64,000 nt of DNA from Paragonimus skrjabini miyazakii (Eukaryota; Platyhelminthes; Trematoda; Plagiorchiida; Troglotrematidae): positions 75,980-139,979 of the forward strand of contig JTDE01000201.1 in NCBI GenBank assembly GCA_014338405.1. Reading direction: 5' to 3'. Shown here piece after piece: positions 1 through 12,800 of the stretch. Each line of letters opens with the position of its first letter. The stretch's first letter is position 1. Below the pieces are notes generated by a model. It saw only the letters and a program-made list of their open reading frames with translations, ran no database searches and had not been told where the DNA came from. A program made the translations under genes and the position numbers.

Positions 1-653
1 TAAACAGTTATATCAAATTATTTGTACTACTACTGTCTATCACTCAAATTACACAGCTATATCGATAACAGATCAGTTTGCGTTAGATGAAATGATGTGG
101 GATCACCAAGATCATAGTGAAACAATTATGAGACAGTAATTTAGCAAGCTTTCTAAAAAAAATATGGGAAAGAAAAGAGTGTGGAATCCATTGTGGTATT
201 CATTTTTCCATGGGATTCGAAGAGGGAGTTACATTCAAAATTTTAAGAGAGAACCTTCGGTTAAAATTGTAGGTAAATGAATACCACTGTTTTGGCTCCA
301 AAACTTTCCGCATCTAGACTACTTCTGTCTACCATTACATGATCAATTCTGATAAAATTGTATTTCGTCTTAACAAATCATCTGTTCTGTGCTTAACGCC
401 AGGTAGAGTGTGTTACAAATAGAACGGTTTCAAGTCTTTAACTCGCGACGTATTTACTGTCATGTGATAAATGAAATCACATATGGCCTGGATACTTCCC
501 TAACTGAGTGCGGTCGCAGAAACTGGGTCTCAAACACGTTACAGAGGGTAATAGCCTATTACACAGGAGATCGATAATTGCAAGTAAAGTGTTAGTTAAT
601 CATTCGTAATAAAGTGAACAGATCAATATGTTGCAATTGTGTATATTGGTAAC
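1..653 (-). other. Intron, 3' side cut by window edge
   Basis: AT-rich intronic sequence downstream of visible exon 18. I see no dynein exon, transposon coding relic or notable repeat in it. Confidence 0.6.
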
Positions 654-800
654 CTTCAGTTCTTTCATCTTTCGTCGCAAATAGGCGTCAAATTTCACTC
701 GGCCCTCATTGGTGCAAGTAGCTCCGAATGACCAGATTAGTGAAAAAATGAACCACGATTCCAGTGCTTGGCCGATGCGAACCAGCACGTCTTCTGTCAC
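654..800 (-). CDS. DNAH1: DNAH1-like visible exon 18 (AAA2-AAA3 connector)
   Basis: A 147-nt exon, acceptor ttttagcgtcag before 800 and a weak donor CTGAAG|GTTACC at 654. It encodes VTEDVLVRIGQALESWFIFS, LIWSFGATCTNEGRVKF and YLRRKMKELK. WFIFSLIWS.GAT is the conserved start of the region between AAA2 and AAA3. The next exon toward AAA3 is not in the remaining 653 bases. Confidence 0.88.
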
Positions 801-3800
801 CTGACGCTAAAATGACAAAGGATATAGGGATTGTAATGAAAAACATTTCGTAAATAATTTAGACCACTGCACTAAACGAACAGAAGCGACCGCTTAGGAT
901 TAAGATGCAAGAAATCTGTTCAAAATCAACAGTTTTCTTATGAAGCAAAAAGATGCAAACAATGGTTCGGTATTCTCATATACTATTTTCTCTGGTCTGG
1001 ACGTACCAGCATATGCAAAGTGATTGCAAATGGTATACACAATCCATTAGAAATAGAGTGAAGTAAGGTTGTCCATTCTTTTGTTTATACATCCATGATT
1101 GTACCACTAAATTCTGTCGTGTGTTCTTCAAATCGATCATTGTACACATTCTCACGATGACATGAACTATAGAAGTGCAGATAAAGAGCTAGTCACACTC
1201 AACATAGTTATGCGGCGAATAGTTTCCACCCAAACCACTCATACTGCAATCTGACAACTGGGCCAAGTGATTACGTCTCCCCGGTTCTCAAAACACGTGA
1301 CGTTTACGTTGAGTCGGCGCACAAGTCTTAGGGCAGCACAGCCATCTGAGATTGCCAAATTAGTTTGTCATGTCCATTTTCCATACTTCTGTGCATAATT
1401 CATTTTTTATGGAGACCGTTTGAACGAAATTCAGCTTGCGCTGTTTGTTCGTCTGCTGCGAGCAATGGCTGTTCTCGCCATGGCTACCGTTAAAAGCATA
1501 GTGACTGTAGCATAATTTGGCGAGGTTACCACGTGACGCAAAAGCACCTCGGTACACACTCTACGCCTGCACGGCTGTCCAAATTTCAAACGAACCGGAT
1601 TGACGCTTCAAGGGTTTCAGTGCGCTAACTGTGTACGTCCGAAATCTGGTCCATTGCATGAGGTCGGCACAGGTCTGGGCCATCCCTGTTGCGCCCCTAA
1701 GGCGGAATTTTCTAAAACGAGCAAGAAGGCGCAATAGCGCAATACACTTGAGACGCATGAGCCAAATAGTTTTGGCAACCGAGTGGCGCAGCTAGCGTGG
1801 CGATCTAAGCACCTCATGATTTCACGTCGGTCAGACAGAAACAAGTGATCATACAGCATGGGCCTGGCAAGGCCTGGCCAGCCAATCCATTAAAAAAGGG
1901 ACGAGAGATGGCCAGATGTCTAGCGGCATCCCAACACTGATACCGTACTCCTAAACTAGGCTACTTGACTCAACGCACACATGCTGTGCCTGCAGTGCCG
2001 TCATTCGTCTGATCCAACAGATTGACTAGACAACTGTGGATACTTGCTCTCGGATCACGGGGTTTCTGCTTTACCAGGGTCAGTAGTATAAAGCTCCTTA
2101 AGCAGTTTGTGTCCTGACGTGATTCCCGTCGGTTGACGGTCCACGCTAATGCCTGCTAATATGCATACGTACTTGCATTGTCTCTGCAACAGGCGTTGTA
2201 TTGGTGAGTAGCTAGCGTTCCGAGTATTTAAAAGAGAAACTATCAACGACACACAAAATACTAGATGAAACACAGTATAATAGACAAACAGGCCCACAGC
2301 TCCTACATTTGAGGAAGTATCTATCGTTTGCACGCGTTTTGACCGAAAATTATTAACCAAATGTCAACCCCATTTATAAAAGTTTTCACCTCCCAAATCG
2401 TAGGTACAGTGAATCACACGAACCCTAATTTTCAGGAAATTGGGAGTGAATGAACTGCAAATAATCAGCCTTGTCTGAACAGAACACGGCCGAATCAGTC
2501 AGGCGAATCAACGGCCATAGGTTTGCAGGGTAAGCTCAACGGAGTTTCTATGATACGTACGACGAGTGCAAGACTAAATTGGTGTTTGTTAGCAGGTAAG
2601 AGAATCAGTAAGTTGGATACATTTATAACAAGCTGATAAACTAATGTCATACATGTATTTCTTAGATTATCAGAAACAATACGGTTCGCCGATGTGGTTT
2701 AGAACCAACAAATTAAGCCTGCTATTAAGCGTTTTGATCATCGTATGTAGACTTCATCACTTCGAATCCGTTTTACGACCGTTTGCAATGCCGCGCATTT
2801 TTTCACACTCTGGATTAAGCAAGAGACAACGGCCAGTTGTTCATTGAATAGCGTTCATTAGAGGGATGAGGGCTTTCACGCTGAGCCTTAGTCTCGCATG
2901 GCGTTACGTGAGAAGGCTGTTCACTGGTGGTTATACATGCTATGGAATAAATTGAGAAACCGAAATTAGTGGCGCTGTTGTGGTATTGTGATAAGTGTTG
3001 GATCGGAATCGGACAGTCAGTCTCGCGCTCATACGCCCACGCAATCACGCGTCCTAACCTATGCCAGATAAGTCATGCAACAATTTAACGAATCACGTGT
3101 ACAAGTGTTTGCCGAATCGCCAATTAGTTATTGATCGCTTGTCTTTGGTTATTCATCCTTTATATGCCTGTACCACGGAACCAATCGATACACTTCGTAC
3201 TTGTGCCTTACCGACTCGTGTTCTCCTTACCCGAGCGGGGCGATTTAACAATAAGTGAGCCCAATACATTGTACTGTACTCCTAAAACCGGTCAGTTTCC
3301 GAACCATCCCAAGTTTGAGAGGTTTTATCATCCTCAGGATGCGTCGTTTGTCATTACATCAGTCAGATTTGTAAGCTTCCTAATTCCGTTACTACTATTA
3401 CGTCTGAGATATGTAGCAATCTCCCCTTAAAAAACTCTTAAAAAGGATAATTTATTCCAAACACACTACATTCTTCTAATCTTATGAAGTTTCCATTAGA
3501 AGTGATGGTCCAAAATTGGCCAACCCTGTAGATATGATCGCCGATCACGGTTCGGACCCTGAAGTAGATAGATTTCTGACCGGAAGAAACTGCTTATTTT
3601 AAAGTCACCATTTGTTCGTCGAAATCTGGTATCTAGTCTATGTATTGCAGCCGACCCCTGCTGGACCTTGCTTTAGTGGGGTGCCACAGTTCATATGCCC
3701 ACACACCAAGTGTTTCAATTGGCATTTGTTTTATCCAGATTCCCAGAATACAGGAAGCACCAAGGACGAGGTGTTCACACACACGTATGTACCCTACATC

Positions 3801-6800
3801 ACACCTACTAAGTGCATTCCGTTTATTTTGTTTGCTCTTTGTAGTCTCTAATTTCTGGCTAACATTTAGCCGATAATCCTAATACAATAATCACAGTAAC
3901 CACAACAGTCACAGATTTCAACCACTGCATGTCGACTGATGGTGAGCTAAACTCGGACAACTTGAATGGAACAAAGGATAATGCTCCCACTTTTTGTCTT
4001 ATCGAAGACATGTGGTATACACAGAAACTGCGTTTATCTGCTGTTTACAAAGGCATGAACATTTTAAAATCAGTGCAATTCCATGGTAGTGAGAGTAAGA
4101 CGTATTGTGCACACGGTCGTTGTCATTTCCGTTCCAGCATAACAGAGAATGCTCCTTAATGGTGTCTTGTGTACAGTCGATGCGCGTACTGGGTTATCAT
4201 CCATCCCGTCAAAAGAGACCCTATTAAATAGTCCCTGTTAAAAATTACACATCAGAATCAGAAGGGATTAGGTTATGAGAGCGTCAATAAGCAGACGAGA
4301 AAACGGTTTATATGGTTTTTGAAACGTACAGGCATCCGACTGCACACCTGCAATTTGATTGGCTGTCTAAAGCAATACAGAACCATTCACCCGAAGCTGT
4401 GTCTGCCTTTGGCAATATGAAATATTTCAACTTCACTTTAAACTACTGACGTTTCAATAAGGTGAACTATATTGTGCGCCACGTGATGATATTTAGGTGA
4501 GTCAAAAGGTTAATAACACAGCGGTGTTGAGGAGAATGTTATTCTTATTTTCGACGTTTCGGTTACCACGGCTACCAAGGTTAGCTTGGTGACCAAAACG
4601 TCGGAAATAGAAATAACATTTTTCCCAACACCGCTGTGTTATTGACCTTTTGATACATATGAACTGACATTCCATTCCACACAGCTTTGCACACTATCAG
4701 ATACGATGATACCTTCGAGACTGGATCGATCGATGTTGTATAGTTCGTTTGGGCAGCCTCGTTAGGGGATGCACCTCTTGGCAAGACTAAACACTTTTAG
4801 TCAATCACGTCAGTGGACTACACTCGGTCAATTAACCTTGGATACATGATTTCGTGTGCACAGCAAAAGTTGGCCACCATAAAAGCGTCTTAGAATACAT
4901 TCTGACAGTATCCAATTAGCTTACGTCTCTGTCATCCGCCAGCATGGGACGTAATGGAGCCTTGAGGTTCTTAGTTTTTTCAGCCTAAAATCGACAGAAC
5001 ATTGAAAGAGTTCATTAAAACTAATCGATCTGGAATTCAAAGCTATTGTATGCGAACAGTATGAAACGTTTGAACTCGATAAATTGAACAAAAGAAGAAT
5101 AACGGAAACAATTAATTGTTGAGCGAATACTCAAAGGTTATCAAACGAAAATTCCATTTAAATCGGTCAGGATTAGCGAGTACAGCTCATTAGAACTGTT
5201 AACAACAAGGTTCGATAACACACACACACACACACGTACCAGTTTGTTTGTAGTGACAGTTAAAATATGAGAAGACATGACCTTACCTGTTGTTTCTTTA
5301 GTCTGCTTGTTGGAGCCTGACAAAAACAATTGATGAGCAATCGTGATTGTTGCTATTTTGTCTAGTAACTGTTGAAACTACAGACAATCTCATATATATA
5401 CGTACAGTTTGTATCGAGAGCGAAACTCGAGTCTAGTGCTTCTATTCGAAAGAGGTTGGCTGGAAAGTCTATGGGAATACGACAGCTGCGATCAATTGTG
5501 GGTGATATTCAATTTGAAATAAATATTTCTGTTCATGTGATAAAGTAATGGGTTATCCACAACAGTTGATACGTGGCTCCATCAAACAGATAGAACGTGC
5601 GATGATTCGTCTGGATAGTTGGAGCTAAAGTCCAGATGGACGAACTCCGTTAATCTGGTGATTTGTTTGTATTGGACAGACTTATAGACACTTATTATTA
5701 CGAAAGACGTATGATCACATCGATTTTGAATTCACCATTCTTTCTGGACACATCTGCTTACCCCCTCATTTTTTATCTCATTGTCTCCCAGGATACATTG
5801 TTCTGTCTTTGACCTAGTCTACCTGTCCCAGTAACTGACCTTTCCCAACCGAACAAGACAAGAAGTCAATATTGCAGTTGATCACTTCTGTCTCAGCTGA
5901 TAATCATTTTGATGACAGTGTTGTCCACATATTTATCACGTAGTATTGGCTCACACATTAACGCTTCTAGCACGAAGGCCCAGTAAGGGGTTCAAGACAA
6001 CTCAACGTGTGAGACACAGACGGTGAATTACAGTCAACCATAAACGGCCACGGCTACAGAGATCAGCGTGAATAAGACCTTCGTTGACCGGTTACAGTTG
6101 CATAGCACTTCAAACGGAGACCTGTAGAAGTGAACCACCTTTGTGCTTCTATCAGATGAATCTAAGCACTGGATTAACAGAATGGTGAAACTCTCACTAA
6201 CAACCACAAAAAGTGACGAATACCGCTTTGATACAACAGTGACAACTTGAGCATGAAATAGAAAATAGTTTTACATCCATGACTGGCAATTATTTTATTT
6301 CAGTAGGTTTTTAAAATTCCTGAATTTATTGACAAACCGACTTAATCTATGTTGAACAGTTTCAGTTCAAACAGTCTACCCATTACATTCATGTGATGTT
6401 CATGACGTATTCCGTTTAATGTCAGTCTTCTTAAAATGATTATTCTGTCGGTCGTTTTCTTTAGTGATGGTTCTCTTACGCTATTTTTTCTCACCTTCAG
6501 CCCGTTCAGCATCAGAATACAGTGATACATGTATCACAATGCGTTTGTCTCAACAAGTGAATTCAATTCAATGTGTTCCCTAAATAGTATACGGGAGCCT
6601 TGTATAACCAGGTGCACTATACCTGCACTATACCTAATGGATGACACTAGTTGTCGTCTGTGGATCATGAAAACTAAATGATACATATAGGATACACAAT
6701 GACACTTATGTCCCAAATTGGGATTGGCTTGTTTGTCGATGTACCTTTAGCGTATATTGAACGAAGTGTATTTGGAACAACGAAATAAGTTATCGTACAA

Positions 6801-9800
6801 TTTCGAGATAACAGTGAGAACCACTAATGTATCGTTGTCTGTGATGATGACGATGATGTAATATTTATATTCTTCTTTATGTACACATACACGCAATTTG
6901 GCTTGCTTTACTGACATATGAAAGACATTGACAGTTAAACTCACTGACTTCCTAAAAGGAAGAGTCAGAGCCCAATTTCTGGGACAGACCAAATTAAAAT
7001 ACTTTCTATTGACAAGCTCCAGTGGGATGTGGTTCGGGTGACGGACAAAAATGTACTAGAATAAACATGCAGGTTTTAATTTTATCTGCAGAACAGCCAA
7101 AGCTTACAGCTCCTTCTTGATCACTGTTTAATTTGGGAAACATCGAGTAATTTACAAAAGTAAATTGAGACGTACTTCTTTTGGGGTGAACGGAACAAAG
7201 AAACACTCGAGCATTTTCAGCAGACTGAAACAGAGTTGACCATCCGTGGTTGGGATGACTTCTTTGGTCTCTGTGCGTATGAAATGCAGCGTTTCCTTAG
7301 AAAAAGAAAAAGTTTTCAAATGACTTACAATTGTCAGAGTTCAGAATTATTACAGTTATCATGATATTCTGTCTGATTTTAACATTTCGGTTTCTCCTGC
7401 AAAGTGGGGCCCTCGTAATTATGCGTCCAACTTGGATGACTTCAACTGTCGCGCATTCATTGATGAGTTGAGGCTTTACAGCTGTGATACCACTTCGTGC
7501 TTGACATCTAAACAATTATGCCCTACCGTATGCCAAATTAATGTTCGCAAAGTTTAATTCCCACAGTATGAGTAGGACGGTATGCCAAAAGCAGGACCTA
7601 ACGATAGTTTAGTGTAACGTCAAATTCACAAATTACACTGTGGTTATGACACGTAGAACCTAGTTATAATGAGTTTGGGAGTAACGAATAATACGTGGTG
7701 TACTGGTCACGTATGTCGGAAAAACATCGCTAGGAGAGTTGTTTTTAAAGAAATCGGATAAGCAAAAAAATACGCATGGGGACAAAACTGTGTTTCGCGT
7801 ATAACTGGGCTGTGCGTTGTTTCCTGTGCTGGTCTCAGGCTCCAGTCGTGACTGTCTACGAACAATCTGTTAATCACAAACTCATCTGGACAATATTATC
7901 GGCATTTCTGTTACTCTCATTCGTTTAACGATGTTTTGATAGTATAAATGTGACTATGGAGCACTGCATCATAATGGTGGATCGGAGCAATCTCGGAATA
8001 TTTGTGGTGCATTCACTATTATCATCAGCTCTCAACTTTCAGAACATTATCACACAGTAGACCCACTGATAATCCAGCAACCAAATGAGAAATTCATCTA
8101 CTGGAAGGTATGCGCTCTGAACTGATCAGTAACTTCTCTCAGAAGAACTTTAGACACGGATCAGCACCTGTTACTCGCTTACATAAGCACAGTGAATGAG
8201 CTTGAGTCAGACTGCCGTACCTTGGTGTTTTAATGCCATTATTAACACAAAAAACACGTTGACTCAAATAGGCAAAAATAGCAAGTGTGCTCTCCCTCTT
8301 CATTGATCGCACTCGATTTATGAGTTATCGTGAGGAAGATTTATTAATATTCTTCCTATCAGGATAGCAGCAACAATTATCCCGATGTGTAAAAGTTGGA
8401 TGGTTACAAAAGGATCCTTATTACTTATTATGATAGACTGTGTACTTAATCGGGAACTTTCCTTACCGCGAGCTGTTAGACATTCACTCTTTTTCACATC
8501 TTATTTTCTTTTGTGGACTGTTTATTCTACATTTCCGTGTTTAGAGTCGGCACAGCAATATTGCAGTTTAAGAAGTGCATTGTGGGTAGACGATATCACA
8601 TAAACTGAAAAGTAGACGCGATCATAAATACTCATGGAAACAAGACCAACAATGTTAGGGTTTGTGGACTTCAGAATTCTTGTTATGAGCATATATATAT
8701 TACCGCTGATTCCAAATCCGGTTCCTGCGACTGTTCTTGTCGGCTTCATAACACTTACCTTAATGATAACGTAATGTTCTGCAGACACAAGCAAGCTGAA
8801 AACTTAACTGTTGGAGATGTGACCACTTCCCCATAGTCAATTATGGTTAGGTAGCAAAAACCTGCTGACTTGGACAGTATGAAAGTCTGCGCTTTTGTAA
8901 TCTCGTTTGTTGTAGACCGAAAGGAATTGTGCTTAGCTAATTCATCAGTAGAGTATGACAACATTCAGTCACACTGTGGACACTGAAACGTTAACAACAA
9001 CACGTCACATATCCACCTTACCCTCGTTGAGCGAAAATTCTTTCAGAGGAACAGTTCACATAGCACTTCTGTCGCGGTATTTACCAAATTATCAATTCAT
9101 GTAGTGTTACTAATAAGTAGTTTGGCAGGTTTATGATTTTAGATGAGACCCAATTGTAAAAAATCAGGGTTTCGGCTGGATTCCAACCAACGACAGAAAT
9201 AACATGTCCAAACGCGGCAAACGCTCTATCAGCTGAACTAAGAAACAATACCGGGGGCTCGGAAATATCGCATTTGGACTCCGTTACACGCTCAATCCAT
9301 TGTCATATAGAATTCATTAAATGGTCCAAGGGATCGACTGCCCCAGCAGGATTTCTCAAGCAGTTTACACTGGAATCCACCAATGTCACTGTTAAGCATA
9401 GAAATCGTGTTACTAGTCGGTAGTTTGATAAGCTTATGACTTTAGATGCCGCGTTCAGACATGTTGTTTCTGTCGCTGGTTTGAATCCATTAGAGGCCCT
9501 AATTTTTCACAAATGGGTCTCATCTAAAGTCATGTCGTATAAAAATATTGGTTCGGCCTGAGCAGAATACAATTAAGTATATATGGAACTGGCCATATGG
9601 TAAATTTGGCATATCGTCCACTTGTAACAATTTGTAATAACTTACTGAGCCGTTGTCTATTACATGGAACGTGACGCTACAACCACCTATAATCGACGCA
9701 GGACGCCTAGTATTGTTCACATCATAGTGAGAAATCAACCCGTCATGAAGTCATCAGCCTACAACTTACCAATCCCCCATTTTTTTCAGTGGGCGCCGTC

Positions 9801-12800
9801 TTTAACTTCTCCGAGATTTCTTTTTCTAGCTCTTATTCAGAATATTTTTCTAACCGGTTGCAACATCACTTATTCGGTCATCCTACCGAGTACATACTAC
9901 ACACGTAACCTTGATGACTATCATACGGCTTCCATGTACAACAACCACGGTTTGATTCATGAAAGTACTGTTTGCTTCGTTACAACAACGCAAACCATAC
10001 TAAAGTCAGTCATATGGACAGACTGCTATCAAAACGGTGTTGCTCGCTAGCGTTAAAACTTTGGTTACTGGGTGATCAATAATATACAGCATCGAGCCCA
10101 GATAACAACAGCCAAGCGAACGGTTAACCGTTGCGTTGCAGACAAGAAAGATATACAATCGACTATTGTTGTTTTTATTACTACCTCAGAAAAATTGCAT
10201 AGACGGTTTCCATCACCATTCAATGAAGTGCTTTTCTTCAGCGTTATGCAGTACACCACCCATTTACATGGGGAAAAAACAACTTACATTCATGTATAAA
10301 TCGAACAAGGTGAGCATTTTGTCGCGATGGGTGAAGATAGCGTCGGGTAACCTTCGGATCCAGCATTGCACAAATGGGTCTAGCCCCAGAATGGTAGGTT
10401 CCAAATAGACCATACCACATCGGCTGACCGTAGCCGGGGATGCTACGGCTAAATCGGCTACCTCAAACATCATGGTCATCTCTTCCGTGAGTTTAATAAT
10501 CTCTCCACTGCTAAGACACAATTTCTTGTTGTCATCTAACACAGTGTTCATGTTCTCGATCCACACCGCGTCTACAGGACCATCGAACACGTACCACCGT
10601 TTGTCCGCGTTGTTTGCGTTCACGCCTTGGCGAATCAGCGTGCTCAGGATGCCATCAGTCCACTCGTGTGTGAGCATGTCAAATTCACCGTATAACTGGC
10701 CCATGGTGATCGATTTGGGATTTAGCACATAGGTGTGTACTGACTGGAAGAAAGCACCGTCCGGTGAAGGTTTCTCACGTAATGAGGTGAGGGCGTTTTG
10801 GAGAACCTTATAACACTGTCGGGACAAAATAAGTCAATTGAAATGAACTTTGAATCGGTGTTGCGAACCAGATACCAATCTATTGTAACTTATTGAATAC
10901 TTTTACGTGACAAAAGCGGCCGATTGTTTTAAACCGAACGTTTGCTCTTGAACGATTACCCTGGAATCTTAAACGATCTTTTTTGTTTCAAAGACTAACA
11001 GGAAACATCATAGTTCACTCATAATGATATTAGAATACGTATGCGAGTTATGCTTGTCAATCATGCAGGCTAGTTTAAATGCGTACCAACAGTAAACTGC
11101 GTTCAATTGAGGATAAGCTATGATTGATTTGGGAGACCATAGCAGTTGTCACATGAACACAGCGTTATCGATCATACATGCGCTGACGTTCATTGTGATT
11201 AGCTTAGACTGGTGCGTTGTTCTCGCCAATGTGGCTGAATGTGTAAGACATGCTACTTTCTTATTCGGCCATATGTTGATCAGAAGCTTGGACAGTCTTC
11301 GCTCTTCCTGTCTGTCTGGGTGAGTTAGGAATACATCACTTGCACACTGAATAAGTCAGCTCTAGGGAGGGCTGGGAGTGATGATGTCGTCCCGAGAGTG
11401 CATGAAACAAAGTGTATGGGCAGCCGACTGTCATGTAAGACAGTTGGGCTATGCTCTCTGGAGCAAAGTTGAAATGGATCATCCTCTAAAACAAAGTGGT
11501 TTTACTGTAGCAAGGCAAGTGCCCGGTCACCTATTCGTGAGGCGTTCTTGAGACAGCCGCTGGTTTATTGTCTATTCACATCGATTGCGTCGCACGCGTA
11601 GTGTGACTAGCGCGAATATCATACGCCCACATTCGCATCCATTTGGCACAGTACTTTGATGGTCTCGTTACCTCACACATCTTGACAATAGATGACTTCA
11701 ATCTGGCCAGCAAAGTGGCAGCTGGCCTCATAGTTTCCAGTAAACGGACAGTCATTACGCAGTAGGTTTGCAGGTGAGCATCCTGGAGTCCTTCAATAGA
11801 GTAGAATGCAAACGGTGGCCAGGGCCTCATTCACCGATTCGGATATTAATTCCATCCCGTATGCTGCTCCGTGGGTCCCAGATACAAAAAAGCTTATAAT
11901 CTAGAACCATGTAGTGTTCTGCTGTCTAGTTTTTATATCGACCTGTTCCGAACTATTAGGCACACACTGTCTGAAAAGTTTTCGATAAACTACTGAAAAC
12001 TCCCTGGTTCAACAAGTTGATTTACACTATCGTGAATGATTAGACTGAACAAACAGGTGAATGTCACTTCAGGGAACAGTCAAGGATATCGATGGCTACA
12101 AGGTAAACAAAATAGATCATAACTTTTACAAGCCGGCTAGCATTTACCGACTGACCTTCGAAATAGAGCAATTGAAGTGAGCTTTGCTGTTGCTGAGGTT
12201 CATCAGCACTGGAAATTTCCTTTAGAACAGTGATCAGAACTTGGACCCCCGAGCTTGTGAAATAGGGGTGTTGAACACTGCTATACTCTGTTAATTGCGT
12301 ATTAAGCATGAGGGAATCATCGTACCGAACTGTTTAGGTGCATTCGTCCGTGTTCAATATTCACTGGTGAGAAGCCAACATGGAACATCTATTTAGTATT
12401 CTGGTTATTTTCAAGTTGAACATCACCCACAGTTGATTCCCATAGATATTCCAGTCGGCCTCTTTCGAAAAGAAGCATTAGACTCGAGTTTCGCTCTCAG
12501 TAGAGCTCGTCACTAGCACATATCCTTGACACTGCCGGGACTAGAACTCCGGCCATGCTTTTCATAAGGCAACCGTGTTTACCACTGCGCCATTGACCTT
12601 ACATTATCATCTGCGAACGCTCAACCACTTTCGTTTGTGAGTAATGATCAGGTTGCCCGATCGTTTCGAGAGGAGACACAGTAACTATTCCGTTAACTCC
12701 GATCGATAATCCCGCGATTAAGACTTCTGAGACAGGTCGAACTCTCCGATCTCATTAAACCTGCTAGGCGATATTCTTGACCACTGGTGAGTAGTTGGGG

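Larger units (their letters stand above)
801..10287 (-). other. DNAH1: 9.5-kb DNAH1-like intron(s), with one coding segment not located
   Basis: Between LYMN at the end of exon 17 and VTEDVL at the start of exon 18, DNAH1 proteins have about 50-60 more residues (an S/T-rich helix followed by a LLDCFF-type block). I read the minus strand for this block and did not find a convincing match, so at least one exon is missing from my model. Other contents: a 57-bp-arm hairpin at 4503-4652, an (AC)n tract near 5219-5236, a family A SINE fragment at 5416-5520 and a family B element at 9107-9535. The rest is unassigned AT-rich sequence with short open frames that match nothing I know. Confidence 0.6.

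Noticed and set aside
1561..1859. Two overlapping minus frames of 65 and 80 codons
   Set aside because: Cysteine- and arginine-rich translation with no known domain; neither fits the dynein sequence expected in this interval.
4503..4652. Hammerhead-type ribozyme
   Set aside because: A cgaaac string is present on the minus strand but the required CUGANGA core is not.
6121..6240. Missing dynein exon (minus frame with ILLIQCLDSSDRS)
   Set aside because: Only a loose LL..LD resemblance; flanking residues do not fit the conserved block and splice phase cannot be matched.
8385..8794. Overlapping plus and minus frames of 72 and 90 codons
   Set aside because: No homology, no splice context, composition like intron noise.
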